Part shown: positions 15,601 through 26,020 of the stretch, one piece after another
How positions within the stretch are numbered: position 1 is the stretch's first letter
Layout: each line of letters opens with the position of its first letter
From: an uncultured Clostridia bacterium
GTDB taxonomy: Bacteria > Bacillota > Clostridia > Oscillospirales > Acutalibacteraceae
Length of the DNA stretch: 43,467 nt
NCBI GenBank assembly: GCA_904397895.1
Contig: CAJFOZ010000072.1
Location: 1 to 43,467 of the forward strand
Direction of reading: 5' to 3'
Notes under the pieces: generated by a model
Database searches by the model: none
Told to the model about the DNA's origin: nothing
Seen by the model: the letters and a program-made list of their open reading frames with translations, nothing else
Position numbers and translations under genes: made by a program

Positions 15601-18252
15601 GTAGCTCTCGAGGCTCCAGGACATACCGGAACCGTAATTGTTGCCGGTGTAGCCGTAGTAGGGGGCGTTCTGGATCTCAGCACGGCCGCCGTTGGTCAGG
15701 TTGTTGGTGACGCAGCTGGCATTGCGCACCGATGCCAGATAGGCATTTTCCACGTCAAAGTCGATGCCGCGCATCAAAGCGTCGCCAAAGATGACGTCGG
15801 AACTGGTGCCCACCATGGAGGGGCTTCCGCCGGGGGCAATCCAACGGGGGATCCAGCCCTGGTCGATGTAGTGCTGGGACAAACCGTTGAGCAGTTCAGC
15901 ATCCTTGGTGGGGGTAAACAGGGCATAAGCGGCCCAGGTAGTGCGGTAGGTATCCCAGAAACCATTGTTGTAATAGAGGATGCCGTCTTTGATGGGTTTA
16001 TTATTAACATCGTCGCCGTAGGGGCTTCGATACTGCCACTTAGGATCTTCGTTGGTGTTCACATTCTCCGACAAGGTGTTGGGGAAAGAGAATAGACGGT
16101 ACATACCCGAGTAGAAGGAAACCATCTGCTCATAGGTGGCGCCTTCCAGCTCCACGGTGCCCAGTAAATCATCCCAAGTCTGCTGGGCGCGGCCCTTGAC
16201 GGTATCAAAGGTATCGTCTTCGGAAATCTCAAGTTCCAGGTTGTGTTTGGCCTGGTCGTGGCTGATATAAGAAGTAGCAACCTTCAGGTTGACTTCCTTG
16301 GTATCATCCGGGAAGGCAATCAAGGCCTGGCCGTGGGAATCGTCGGTGATGGTAGGGGTGCCGGCCACATCGAATTCGCCGTAGACAAAGATCTTGCTAT
16401 GGCCGTTGTTGCCCACGTCGTGGTTGGAGATGGCTTTGAAACTCTTGCCGTCCTCAGAGAATTCCACGCTGGCGGTACCCATGGTGCTGTCCAGAATAAC
16501 ATTCCGATGGGCTGCGGTGTCGTCAAAAGTAAAGCGCATCATAGCGGCGTGATCGGTGGGGGTCAGTTCCAGTTTCGCCCCGGATGCAGGAGTGCCCTCA
16601 TTAAAGGTGACGCTATAATAGTGGGCCTTGGCCACTTCATTGTCGTGGGTATAGGCCGATCCGCGGGACGAAGCCTGGACACTGTCCTTGGTGGGCTCAT
16701 CCACGGAGGTGTTCACCATAAACTGATAGGTGCCGCGGTCGCCAATCCAGAAGCTGGCTTCGTGGCTGATGGTGATATGTTTAAAGGTACGGTCCTTGGT
16801 CAGCTGGTAGTCATAGTGGCGGGGACCGTTGGAATTGTTGGCGGGAACCCAGAAGTTAAAGGCGTGTGGCGTATTGACCATGGGGACGGTAAGGCCCCGG
16901 GATACGCCCCATTCATAGCTACTGGTGCCTCGCAGGATATTGACATAATCGGAAAGGTTTTCGTATTCGATGGGTTCCACCTCTTTGATGCTGATGTCGT
17001 CAAAGAAGGTCTGGAACCAGCTGCCGTCGATTTCTTCACCGGTCTCGGCATCCTCTATCTTATTGCTGTTGGAGGGTTTGTTATAGCTCACCAAAATCTT
17101 ATCGATAACCTTGCCCTCCGCCACGGAACCGATATTGGAATAAATGTGGTTCCACTGACGGGTGGCTAGGGTCTTGGATTCGCCTTGGGCCCTGGCCTCC
17201 ACCACATTGCCGTTCTGGTCGATGGCGCCAAGTTCACTTAAATAGGTGCCGTCGGTAAAGTGAAGGTCGATAGCGGCATACATGCTGGTATATTCGTAAT
17301 CGTAATCTTCATCTCCGCCTTGGTATTGGGGGAAGATCATATAGGAAAGCTGGGTATCGGGCTTGACTTCGATACTTAAATCATCGTAAATGACGTTGTT
17401 GCTGTAGGCCTCCCCGGTGCCCATATGGATACCATTGGCCACATAGCTCTTATCGCCTGTCCAGCCACCGCTGGTGCTGTGTCCGGTCAAGGTAGTGCCG
17501 GGGCCGCCGCCCAATTTAGCGGTCATGCCCACCACTTCGATGGAGCCTCCTTCGCCAATACCAGAACCTACGGCAAACTCCGCCATCTGGGTCAGTTTCT
17601 CGCCGCCGTTTTTGCTGATCTCCAAGCGGTAATACCCATAGGCTGTTTCATTCTCAAAAGCATAGACGTTTGTTTGAAAACGGCCGGCAAAAGAAGCGTT
17701 GGTCTGGGCATCCAATTCCACCCAGCTGCCGTCCTCGCCGGTCTCGGAACCGTAGAACTTCCAGTCCACAGGGTCGCGTTCCGGAAGGTCGTTGGCCGAG
17801 GTGATGGCGTAGTTTCGCACCACGATGGGTTCGGTCATTTTAAAATTGATCCACAAAGGATCTTCTTCCGTAGGGGCAGCCGCGGAAAAAACATTGGTCA
17901 AATATTTGGTGGAAGTATCCCGGTCGGTCAGTTTAGCTAAGCCTTCGCCGCTTCCGTTTCCGTCGTAACGGGCGGTTACCTCATCAAAATAGCCGATGTA
18001 CTCGCCCACTACCGATTGGGAACCAGGCGCCGGCTCTACATTTTTGTAGCGCAGAGTTCCATCCTTTGCCATATCGACGGTATTTTCTTTGACCGAACCA
18101 AACAGTTCCTCCCCCTCTTCAAACGAGGAGAAAAACTGGTCGGTTTGGCCTTTGTCCTGCGCGGACACAATTGCTCCGGAACCTGCTACACTGCTGGTAA
18201 TCATACAGGCAGCCAACGCGATCCCCAGGGCTCGTTTGGTCAACGAATTCAT
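12670..18252 (-). CDS. Secreted modular GH92 alpha-mannosidase
   Basis: An 1860-residue extracellular enzyme. GH92 enzymes are calcium-dependent exo-alpha-mannosidases acting on mannan or N-glycans. After a signal peptide comes an F5/8C-like domain (about 45-220). A GH92 beta-sandwich begins near 420 (TVPMVNTPHAFNFW). The catalytic (alpha/alpha)6 domain has GFWDTYRTTW near 763 and GDEDNGEMSAW near 1074, which holds catalytic acidic residues in the family. A DKDGDGN loop lies near 1150. Then follow a second F5/8C-like domain (about 1204-1349), a FIVAR helical module (about 1354-1419), a CBM6-like module (about 1424-1554) and three NE-x-F/GT-x-G-R repeats to DSIVVTK. There is no LPxTG. The start at 18252 has AAAGGAG 8 bases upstream. 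Linkage specificity cannot be told. Confidence 0.9.
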   Translation of the reverse strand: MNSLTKRALGIALAACMITSSVAGSGAIVSAQDKGQTDQFFSSFEEGEELFGSVKENTVDMAKDGTLRYKNVEPAPGSQSVVGEYIGYFDEVTARYDGNGSGEGLAKLTDRDTSTKYLTNVFSAAAPTEEDPLWINFKMTEPIVVRNYAITSANDLPERDPVDWKFYGSETGEDGSWVELDAQTNASFAGRFQTNVYAFENETAYGYYRLEISKNGGEKLTQMAEFAVGSGIGEGGSIEVVGMTAKLGGGPGTTLTGHSTSGGWTGDKSYVANGIHMGTGEAYSNNVIYDDLSIEVKPDTQLSYMIFPQYQGGDEDYDYEYTSMYAAIDLHFTDGTYLSELGAIDQNGNVVEARAQGESKTLATRQWNHIYSNIGSVAEGKVIDKILVSYNKPSNSNKIEDAETGEEIDGSWFQTFFDDISIKEVEPIEYENLSDYVNILRGTSSYEWGVSRGLTVPMVNTPHAFNFWVPANNSNGPRHYDYQLTKDRTFKHITISHEASFWIGDRGTYQFMVNTSVDEPTKDSVQASSRGSAYTHDNEVAKAHYYSVTFNEGTPASGAKLELTPTDHAAMMRFTFDDTAAHRNVILDSTMGTASVEFSEDGKSFKAISNHDVGNNGHSKIFVYGEFDVAGTPTITDDSHGQALIAFPDDTKEVNLKVATSYISHDQAKHNLELEISEDDTFDTVKGRAQQTWDDLLGTVELEGATYEQMVSFYSGMYRLFSFPNTLSENVNTNEDPKWQYRSPYGDDVNNKPIKDGILYYNNGFWDTYRTTWAAYALFTPTKDAELLNGLSQHYIDQGWIPRWIAPGGSPSMVGTSSDVIFGDALMRGIDFDVENAYLASVRNASCVTNNLTNGGRAEIQNAPYYGYTGNNYGSGMSWSLESYINDYGIANMAKIQRDQIADTESAEYKHFNDEYVYYMNRAQNYVKLFNPNIGGWFRGKSYDGKWTTSDEAFDPFEWSGDYTETNGWNMAFSVTQDGQGLANLYGGREQLAAKLDEFFTTSTEFHLSSGSGVIHEQREARDNKLGQYGGNNQPSHHIPYMYNYAGQPYKTQEVVRDILKRLYVGNTIGQGYPGDEDNGEMSAWYILSALGIYPVNMGSGEFTISSPLFKKATIHLENGNNVVINAPENSDENIYIQNLKVEGEDYNKTFITHNDLINGDKDGDGNITLDFEMGNQPSTWGTSEESLPTSITTDDEVAEPMDDFTAANVKFMDSADQLTGSNAGVYASNLVNESARLFNNTSDGGSPEFSQNNTSIIYYFGQNNGKKVELYTLTNVTPGTAPTAWTLSGSNDGETWTELDSRSGESYRWDRTVRPFAIDNDQKYEYYKLDVTGSDKLEISEMELMGYISESTDRDSLGAAIDYAKDYDVTGYAQPSIDALNDVIAEAEALYAQEDLTVSQILDMIDKINAAIANLQPLRDGLEKIEAESFDDMKGTIIVEGSGDRINIGSCYPDSYIGYQYVDFTGTNGADSITISHSGPNGDVDDTARVEVRLDSPDGELMGTIYVPPTGDWSNYQEVTGKLDQTITGTHTIYFILKSESKFVGNFDYFLFHEKESLDDNPVIDLELDRDPAVYEINETFTMTFKTADTINDIMLQNEAGKWVSKTSMKSVNNGDGTKSWTVKSALGTPGESRVLRLFLKDNTGMVEDSGVDVVLTVAVFAGSPVLEAKVDRDLAVYKINEDITFTVTTPKTVQQLKLTNELGKTITLKSSAYDDSGDNRVWTLVASVGTIGERAFGISVKRDGYWQDSGKSVNLTIEPTAEALLYEALFQADEVAINEPVQVRVLTSLGVAKLSVRSENGRPISFTVDSCVDEGDERIWTISLSIGTAGNRLFDFMAADESGKWLGYSLQDSIVVTK

Positions 18253-18339
18253 TTTCACAACTCCTTTTTCCACAATTTTGAAAAAATCCACTTTGTGCAG
18301 AGGTGCTTCTTCCCGACACCTCAGTACATCTTTAAGCTT

Positions 18340-18368
18340 ATTATATAAATAAAATAAAATTGAGTCAA
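18340..18368 (-). promoter_or_regulatory. Sigma-A promoter of the GH92 gene
   Basis: TTGACT (18363-18368) and TATAAT (18340-18345) have a 17-base spacer in very AT-rich DNA. The leader of about 80 bases contains a hairpin (GAGGTG ... CACCTC). Confidence 0.85.
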
Positions 18369-18551
18369 TTATTTTAAACTTTATTTCCAAATGAAATTCT
18401 TTCTTCAATCAAAAGGTTAAATCCATATTAAATATCATGATTCTATTTTTTAAGCCTTACGTTCGGGACTTAAACATAAAATTATCATTTTAATGTCGTT
18501 TTTCTTTTTATTTTGCTTATTATTTGCAAGTTTAGATATTGCCAATACAAA

Positions 18552-18587
18552 TTGTACCCCACACCTTTTTCAAGATGTGGGGTACAA
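18552..18587 (-). terminator. Terminator of the collagen-like gene
   Basis: A perfect 12-bp stem, TTGTACCCCACA (18552-18563) with TGTGGGGTACAA (18576-18587), lies 31 bases after the stop. The T run is weak. The rest of the gap 18369-18551 is AT-rich without visible features. Confidence 0.65.
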
Positions 18588-18617
18588 AAGCAGTGGATAA
18601 TACCAAATCCCAAACGA

Positions 18618-20285
<1,668 letters not shown>

Positions 20286-20292
20286 CTATAGC

Positions 20293-20300
20293 ATTGTATG
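20293..20300 (-). promoter_or_regulatory. Sigma-E/K-like -10 element of the collagen-like gene
   Basis: CATACAAT on the minus strand matches the sigma-E -10 consensus (CATACANT), with the start codon about 55 bases downstream. No convincing sigma-E -35 was found at the usual distance. The rest of the gap between this gene and gapA is AT-rich. Confidence 0.4.
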
Positions 20301-20549
20301 ATTGTGGATTCCGATGGGTGCTTATCCAAAGATGATATTTTTAAAAAAATCAAGCTGATTGCCTATCCTATTTTAAATATATGCTGGTTTCTTTATTATC
20401 TTATCGTATCTTACGCTCCATGTCCCAAAAGCTTTTTCCTCCGTATGGGATTCTCTTTCCCTTTTACCCCATCTTTTCCTATCGGCGGGAAAATGAATTT
20501 GTGCACAAAGACAAATTACAAAGTTTAAGTTAAAAGTAGTACAAACGGC

Positions 20550-21631
<1,082 letters not shown>

Positions 21632-21711
21632 GTTGTCCTATTGTACTGATGTCGTCGGGCAGTGAGTCCTTTTCGGTAGAACAACTGCTTGAAATTTGAA
21701 AAAGTATTTTC

Positions 21712-21758
21712 ATACCTCTTCCTGACCGTGTAACAGCGGTCAGAAAGAGGTATTTTTT
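21712..21758 (+). terminator. Terminator of gapA
   Basis: CCTCTTCCTGACCG pairs with CGGTCAGAAAGAGG around an 8-base loop, followed by TATTTTTT. Confidence 0.9.
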
Positions 21759-21823
21759 ATAGATCCGTTCATTCGGAAGATCCCTATGCCGGAATGGTTA
21801 TGATCTCAATCATCCGTCCACTA

Positions 21824-21930
21824 TTATAAAGCGGTTTTGTTCTTAAAGACCTGGGCATAAAAAACCGTTTATAAATAACAACGCACGCAAAATGGAAAAG
21901 AAAATTTCTTTCCGGTTTGCGTGCATTGTT
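21824..21930. repeat. Two long hairpins between gapA and the wall-protein gene
   Basis: First hairpin: TTATAAA-G-CGGTTTT (from 21824) pairs with AAAACCG-TTTATAA (to about 21875), with one bulge. Second: AACAACGCACGCAAA (21877-21891) pairs with TTTGCGTGCATTGTT (21916-21930), with a nested GGAAA/TTTCC stem. They probably act as terminators of the minus-strand wall-protein gene that ends at 21995, whose transcript meets the second hairpin first. Adjacent imperfect repeats could also be a small mobile remnant. Confidence 0.5.
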
Positions 21931-21994
21931 TATTGCTTTTTCTATTGCTGTGGTAGCTTTGATTGGATCAATCCCTCACGGATGGGGGCTTATC

Positions 21995-24900
21995 CTAGGA
22001 TCTCTTCTTTTTTAAAACGGCTAAAGTCAATCCGGAAGCAGCCAGCAATCCCGCTAAGCCCGCCACAGGTGTGGTTTCTCCGGTAGAGGGATTGGGAGTG
22101 TTGCTGCTGTTGGATGTTTGGGCATTGCCTTGATTGATATCCTGCTCTGAACCATTGGACTGACCTTCCTGGTTTTGACTGGAATTATCCTGTTCGTTTT
22201 CCTGCAATCCCCCTTGTTTCTTCTCAAGTTGTTCCCAGGCTTTTTGAAGGTGGGCTACAGCTTGATCCACCTTTTGCTGTGTTGCGGAAGCATCCTCTAG
22301 AATGCCTTTGGCTTGGGCTAGAGCATCTTGAAAAGCATCCCAGGTCCCGGCAGTATAGTCCGACTGGGTCAAATCTTCTAGCTGAGCAATTAGATTTTTA
22401 AGTTCTGATTTATCCGATCTAAGCGTGATGACTGCCGATCCGTCCGGATTCCCCTCGCCGCCTTTGAGAACAGGATTCCCCGTCGTTACAATGACGTTCT
22501 GGCCCACGGCGTCGCCGCCTTTGCCCTGGCCTACAATCACTTTGACGGAATCTCCGCCGATGCTTTCCAACTCTGCTACGGTGATTTTTCCATTGCCATC
22601 AATGGCAGTTCCACCCGGTCCATCTACTCCCACGCCACCCCGGACAACCAATTTACCATCGCCGCAAATGACGCCGTTGTTTAAGAAAACGCCGATGCCT
22701 CCATTCCAACCCGGGGCGTAAAGCTGGTCGCCGCCACCAATGGCGGTCAAGATACTCCCCTCTGGAATTGTCAGACGGCCATTGACTTGAAGGGCGGTTT
22801 GTCCCGGGAGATCTCCATGTCCACACTCTGCTTCAATGGTATTGTTGCCCTGGGCTACTACTTCCCCGTTCATCACGACGACGGTGTCGATATCCTCTTT
22901 CTTGGATCCATCTGTCAGGAAACGGGCATTGGATACGATGTTGGCATCCTTTAAAGTGCTCCCATCATTTAAAATCAACTGGCCTGCCAGACCAGCTGAA
23001 TTCTTCATAGAGAAAGTGCCGCCGTTTACCTCGATGGTTCCAAAGGCCACTGAATCGCTCAGGGTAAGCGATCCACCTTTTTCCACGATGATTTTTACGC
23101 TGCTGTAGACCTTGATGTTTTCTAGCGTGACGTCACAGCCAGCCGGGATAACCAGGGTATCGGTACCCATCGACTCATTGTTGCCGATGATCCCATAAAG
23201 GCCGGATTCATGAGAACCGTAAATGGTCTTCAAATAGGCTGGCACTACAGCATGATCGCTATTCCAGATTTCATAAGGCTCCATATCCCAAGTGGATTGG
23301 GAACCATCCAACAGCTCAAACTGGCCTTTTAACGTCTCATTCCCTGTATAGATGCGCAGTTCTGCTTGATTGCTGGTTACCACTTGGCCTTTATCTTTTA
23401 AGGTGACCGTAATGGAGTAGGTGCCTGCTTTTTCCGGAATTCCTGATACTGAAACCCGGTCAAACAACCAGTCCGCCCTCATGCCGCTGCCATCGGGGGA
23501 AAGGTTTACTTCCAGCTCCGCCTCAGGGTTTTGTTGAGAATAGTCGTAATAATCGATTTTTTTACCATTCTCCCCCTCCGCGACAAAGACGCTTAAATAA
23601 TCGGTATATCCGCCCTGGCCTACGGTAACACAGTCTAGCTGTCCTTCCACCTGGACGGTCAACGGTTGATTCACAGCAACTTGAATGCTGTCGGAGGCAT
23701 CGGGATCCCCTTGGGCGGTAGCGGTCAGCGTCACTTGGACGGCGCCAGCTTCCGAGGGCGTTCCAGACAAAACAAGCTTGCCATCCCTGATCTCGCCGCT
23801 AATCCCCATATCGGAGGGGGAAACCTCTACCATGACATCGGCGCTGTCTTTATTGGTACCGCTCAATTCATAAGGGATTTCTTGGTAGTATTTCTGTCCT
23901 ATCACAGCATCTTGGACAGCGGTTTTATTGATGACCAGCCCCAAAGGAAGATGAACCTCAGATGGTGTCCCCATGTTTTCCGGCTGCTGTGTGCCATTGA
24001 CGTATTGGGCCGCACCGTTGTTTTCAATTTTGCCGTTTTCAAAGGTACAATGATCAAACACCGCAGCGCCATTGTTAATGATGGTATTGGAGAAACTGCA
24101 ATTGACAAAGGTGACGGTCACGCCTTTGGGAATGGTAAATGCCTTTTCTGCCAGATTGAAATCAATGCTCCGAACGGTGGTATTGCTTCCCCGCTCAAAA
24201 GTAAACGTTTCGCCCTGGATGTTGTTGCCTAGGCTCCGTACCTTTTCCCCTTCTTCATAAAAGAAGTCTTTGGTCTGCCAGCCCATCATGGTTTTAACCT
24301 GGGCGGGAAGTTCTGTGTTGCCGACACCCGGCATATTGTAAGCGATTTTGACAACATCATTTCCACCCAGGCTGGAGGAAAGTACATCGTCCAGATCATA
24401 GGGATTGCTGTCGTCAATGATCAGTTCTCCCCCGGCAGGTTCCTGCGGTCCCACTGTGTTTTCCGGTTCTTGGGTTGCCCCGGTATAAGAGGCATTCCCG
24501 TAATTCTCAATCTTGCCGTTTTCAAAGGCACAGTTGTAAAACTCTACGTCGCCATAGTTTACGATGGTACCCGCAAAGCTACAGCTTTCAAAGGAAACGG
24601 TAACGCCCTCTGGTATGATGATGCTTTTCTCCGGCATTTTAAAACGGATGTTTTTCACCTGGGTATTGCTTCCCTCTTCAAAAGTAAAGGTAGCTCCCTG
24701 GATGTTGTTGCCAAGGCTCCGTTCCATTTCATATTCCTCGGGATCAAAAAAGTCCCCGACTTTCCATCCAGTCAGCAGGGTCACCTGTTTGGGAAGAACC
24801 GTCTGGCCTACACCGGTGAGATCCACTCCAATTTTGACGGACGTACTCTCTCCCAAATTCTCCTTTAGGAGTGTATCCAGGTTATAGGAGTTGTCATTGA

Positions 24901-25063
24901 TAACCAGCTCTCCACTTGCCTTTGTCATAGCGCCATGATTGGGCTCCATTATAGAAGGGGAATTTGCATCATTTTCTGTGGCGCTGACGTAATGCAGAGG
25001 TGTTGCTCCTGCCACAAGCAGCACTGCACACATAGCGCTTACAAATGTTTTCCAATTTTTCAT
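21995..25063 (-). CDS. Large wall-anchored surface protein with duplicated N-terminal module
   Basis: A 1022-residue secreted protein of unknown function. The signal peptide is residues 1 to about 28. Residues about 51-205 and 209-365 are a duplicated module. Each copy has GELxINDxxYxLDxxL, RSLGNNIQGxTFTFExGSNT and CxFENGKIEN, and looks beta-helical. Ig/cadherin-like segments follow (about 370-590), then a second beta-solenoid-like region (about 600-865), a FIVAR-like helical module (about 870-945) and a Gln/Asn/Ser linker. The C-terminus is NPSTGE (from 991), a hydrophobic stretch and KKKRS, a variant sortase signal. AAAGGAGG lies 5 bases before ATG. Adhesion or glycan binding is plausible but unproven. 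Confidence 0.8.
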   Translation of the reverse strand: MKNWKTFVSAMCAVLLVAGATPLHYVSATENDANSPSIMEPNHGAMTKASGELVINDNSYNLDTLLKENLGESTSVKIGVDLTGVGQTVLPKQVTLLTGWKVGDFFDPEEYEMERSLGNNIQGATFTFEEGSNTQVKNIRFKMPEKSIIIPEGVTVSFESCSFAGTIVNYGDVEFYNCAFENGKIENYGNASYTGATQEPENTVGPQEPAGGELIIDDSNPYDLDDVLSSSLGGNDVVKIAYNMPGVGNTELPAQVKTMMGWQTKDFFYEEGEKVRSLGNNIQGETFTFERGSNTTVRSIDFNLAEKAFTIPKGVTVTFVNCSFSNTIINNGAAVFDHCTFENGKIENNGAAQYVNGTQQPENMGTPSEVHLPLGLVINKTAVQDAVIGQKYYQEIPYELSGTNKDSADVMVEVSPSDMGISGEIRDGKLVLSGTPSEAGAVQVTLTATAQGDPDASDSIQVAVNQPLTVQVEGQLDCVTVGQGGYTDYLSVFVAEGENGKKIDYYDYSQQNPEAELEVNLSPDGSGMRADWLFDRVSVSGIPEKAGTYSITVTLKDKGQVVTSNQAELRIYTGNETLKGQFELLDGSQSTWDMEPYEIWNSDHAVVPAYLKTIYGSHESGLYGIIGNNESMGTDTLVIPAGCDVTLENIKVYSSVKIIVEKGGSLTLSDSVAFGTIEVNGGTFSMKNSAGLAGQLILNDGSTLKDANIVSNARFLTDGSKKEDIDTVVVMNGEVVAQGNNTIEAECGHGDLPGQTALQVNGRLTIPEGSILTAIGGGDQLYAPGWNGGIGVFLNNGVICGDGKLVVRGGVGVDGPGGTAIDGNGKITVAELESIGGDSVKVIVGQGKGGDAVGQNVIVTTGNPVLKGGEGNPDGSAVITLRSDKSELKNLIAQLEDLTQSDYTAGTWDAFQDALAQAKGILEDASATQQKVDQAVAHLQKAWEQLEKKQGGLQENEQDNSSQNQEGQSNGSEQDINQGNAQTSNSSNTPNPSTGETTPVAGLAGLLAASGLTLAVLKKKRS

Positions 25064-25077
25064 ATGTTCCTCCTTTG

Positions 25078-25152
25078 GTTAGGATAAACTAACTAGCGCC
25101 GCAAATTACAGTATCACAAATTTTTCCTATTGTCAATGTTAGTATAAACTAA
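25078..25152. promoter_or_regulatory. Paired operator-like repeats flanking the wall-protein promoter
   Basis: GTTAGGATAAACTAA (25078-25092) and GTTAGTATAAACTAA (25138-25152) differ by one base. Each is itself an inverted repeat (TTAG...CTAA). They lie exactly 60 bases apart, one just upstream of the -35 and the other just downstream of the transcription start. Confidence 0.6.
25108..25136 (-). promoter_or_regulatory. Promoter of the 1022-residue wall protein gene
   Basis: TTGACA (25131-25136) and TACTGT (25108-25113) have a 17-base spacer. Transcription starts about 40 bases before the ATG. It is flanked by two copies of a putative operator. Confidence 0.7.
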
Positions 25153-25312
25153 ATCGATATAATTAGATCTATTTTACAAGAATCTATTTTTAGTTCTTTT
25201 GAAAAATAGGAAATTTATGTAATTCCCTCGATCTATTTTTTGCCCTTCAACTTTTTCCTATCCCAATAAAATAAATATTGCGTTCTTCTGTCCTCTTACA
25301 GATTCATTTCCT

Positions 25313-25341
25313 TTGACATGGAAAATCAGAAATGGTATACT
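25313..25341 (+). promoter_or_regulatory. Sigma-A promoter of the GNAT gene
   Basis: TTGACA (25313-25318) and TATACT (25336-25341) have a 17-base spacer. The DNA between this and the divergent wall-protein promoter (25153-25312) is AT-rich with nothing else visible. Confidence 0.85.
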
Positions 25342-25392
25342 GGGATCCAGCAGAAATCTTACCGCCTTTGATCACAACGTTTTTTATCTTTG

Positions 25393-25428
25393 GTCCTCTT
25401 TGCTTTGAACAAAGGGGATTTTTTATTT
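25393..25428 (+). terminator. Leader terminator (possible attenuator) before the GNAT gene
   Basis: CCTCTTTG pairs with CAAAGGGG around CTTTGAA, followed by ATTTTTTATTTTT, between promoter and start codon. An upstream CCTTTG (about 25371) could pair with CAAAGG instead and prevent the terminator. Confidence 0.55.
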
Positions 25429-25464
25429 TTGATGTATCCTCTTAAGAAAGGAGACCCTCTTTCG

Positions 25465-25995
25465 ATGATCTTAGAAACCCAACGCCTCTTTCTTCGCCAA
25501 ATGACACAGGATGACATTCCTTCACTGTGTGCCATCTTACAGGATCCAGAGGTAATGTACGCCTATGAACACGCCTTTTCGGATGAAGAAGTACAGCAAT
25601 GGCTGGACCGACAAATACAGCGGTATCACCGGGACGGCTTTGGCCTGTGGGCCGTCATCCGAAAGGATACTGGAGAAATGATCGGGCAGTGCGGGCTAAC
25701 ATTACAGGACTGGGATGGACGACAGGTACCGGAAGTCGGATACCTCTTCCGCAAAGACCATTGGCACAAAGGCTATGCCACTGAAGCTGCTGTGGCTTGT
25801 AAACAGTACGCTTTCCATGTATTGGGTGTGGATCGGGTGTATTCCATCATCCGGGATACCAATGTCCCCTCTCAAAAGGTGGCTAAACGCAACGGTATGG
25901 CCGTCTGCGGCCAATTTACAAAGCATTACTACGGTATGGATATGCCCCATCTCGTTTTTTGTGCCACAACAGAAAAAAACATCCAGCCGGAATAA
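25465..25995 (+). CDS. GNAT-family N-acetyltransferase (RimJ/RimL-like)
   Basis: A 176-residue acetyltransferase of the RimJ/RimL group, transferring acetyl from acetyl-CoA to an amine. It opens MILETQRLFLRQMTQDDI, typical of the group. The acetyl-CoA-binding segment is FRKDHWHKGYATEAA (about 96-109), and NVPSQKVAKRNGM is the usual late motif. The substrate is unknown; a ribosomal-protein or small-amine target is possible. GGAG lies 11 bases before the ATG, and the RBS can fold with CTCTTTC next to the start, which would lower translation. It is monocistronic, between a leader terminator and a bidirectional terminator. Confidence 0.85.
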   Translation: MILETQRLFLRQMTQDDIPSLCAILQDPEVMYAYEHAFSDEEVQQWLDRQIQRYHRDGFGLWAVIRKDTGEMIGQCGLTLQDWDGRQVPEVGYLFRKDHWHKGYATEAAVACKQYAFHVLGVDRVYSIIRDTNVPSQKVAKRNGMAVCGQFTKHYYGMDMPHLVFCATTEKNIQPE

Positions 25996-26011
25996 TGCTG
26001 GATGTTTTTTT
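25975..26011. terminator. Bidirectional terminator between convergent genes
   Basis: AAAAAACATCCAGC pairs with GCTGGATGTTTTTT around a 9-base loop. T runs are present on both strands, so it serves the GNAT gene and the convergent gene ending at 26021. Confidence 0.85.
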
Positions 26012-26020
26012 CTGTTTGCT

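Noticed and set aside
14791-16095. 434-codon open frame antisense to the GH92 gene
   Set aside because: It has no RBS, and its hydrophobic low-information protein arises from GC-biased third positions of the opposite strand.
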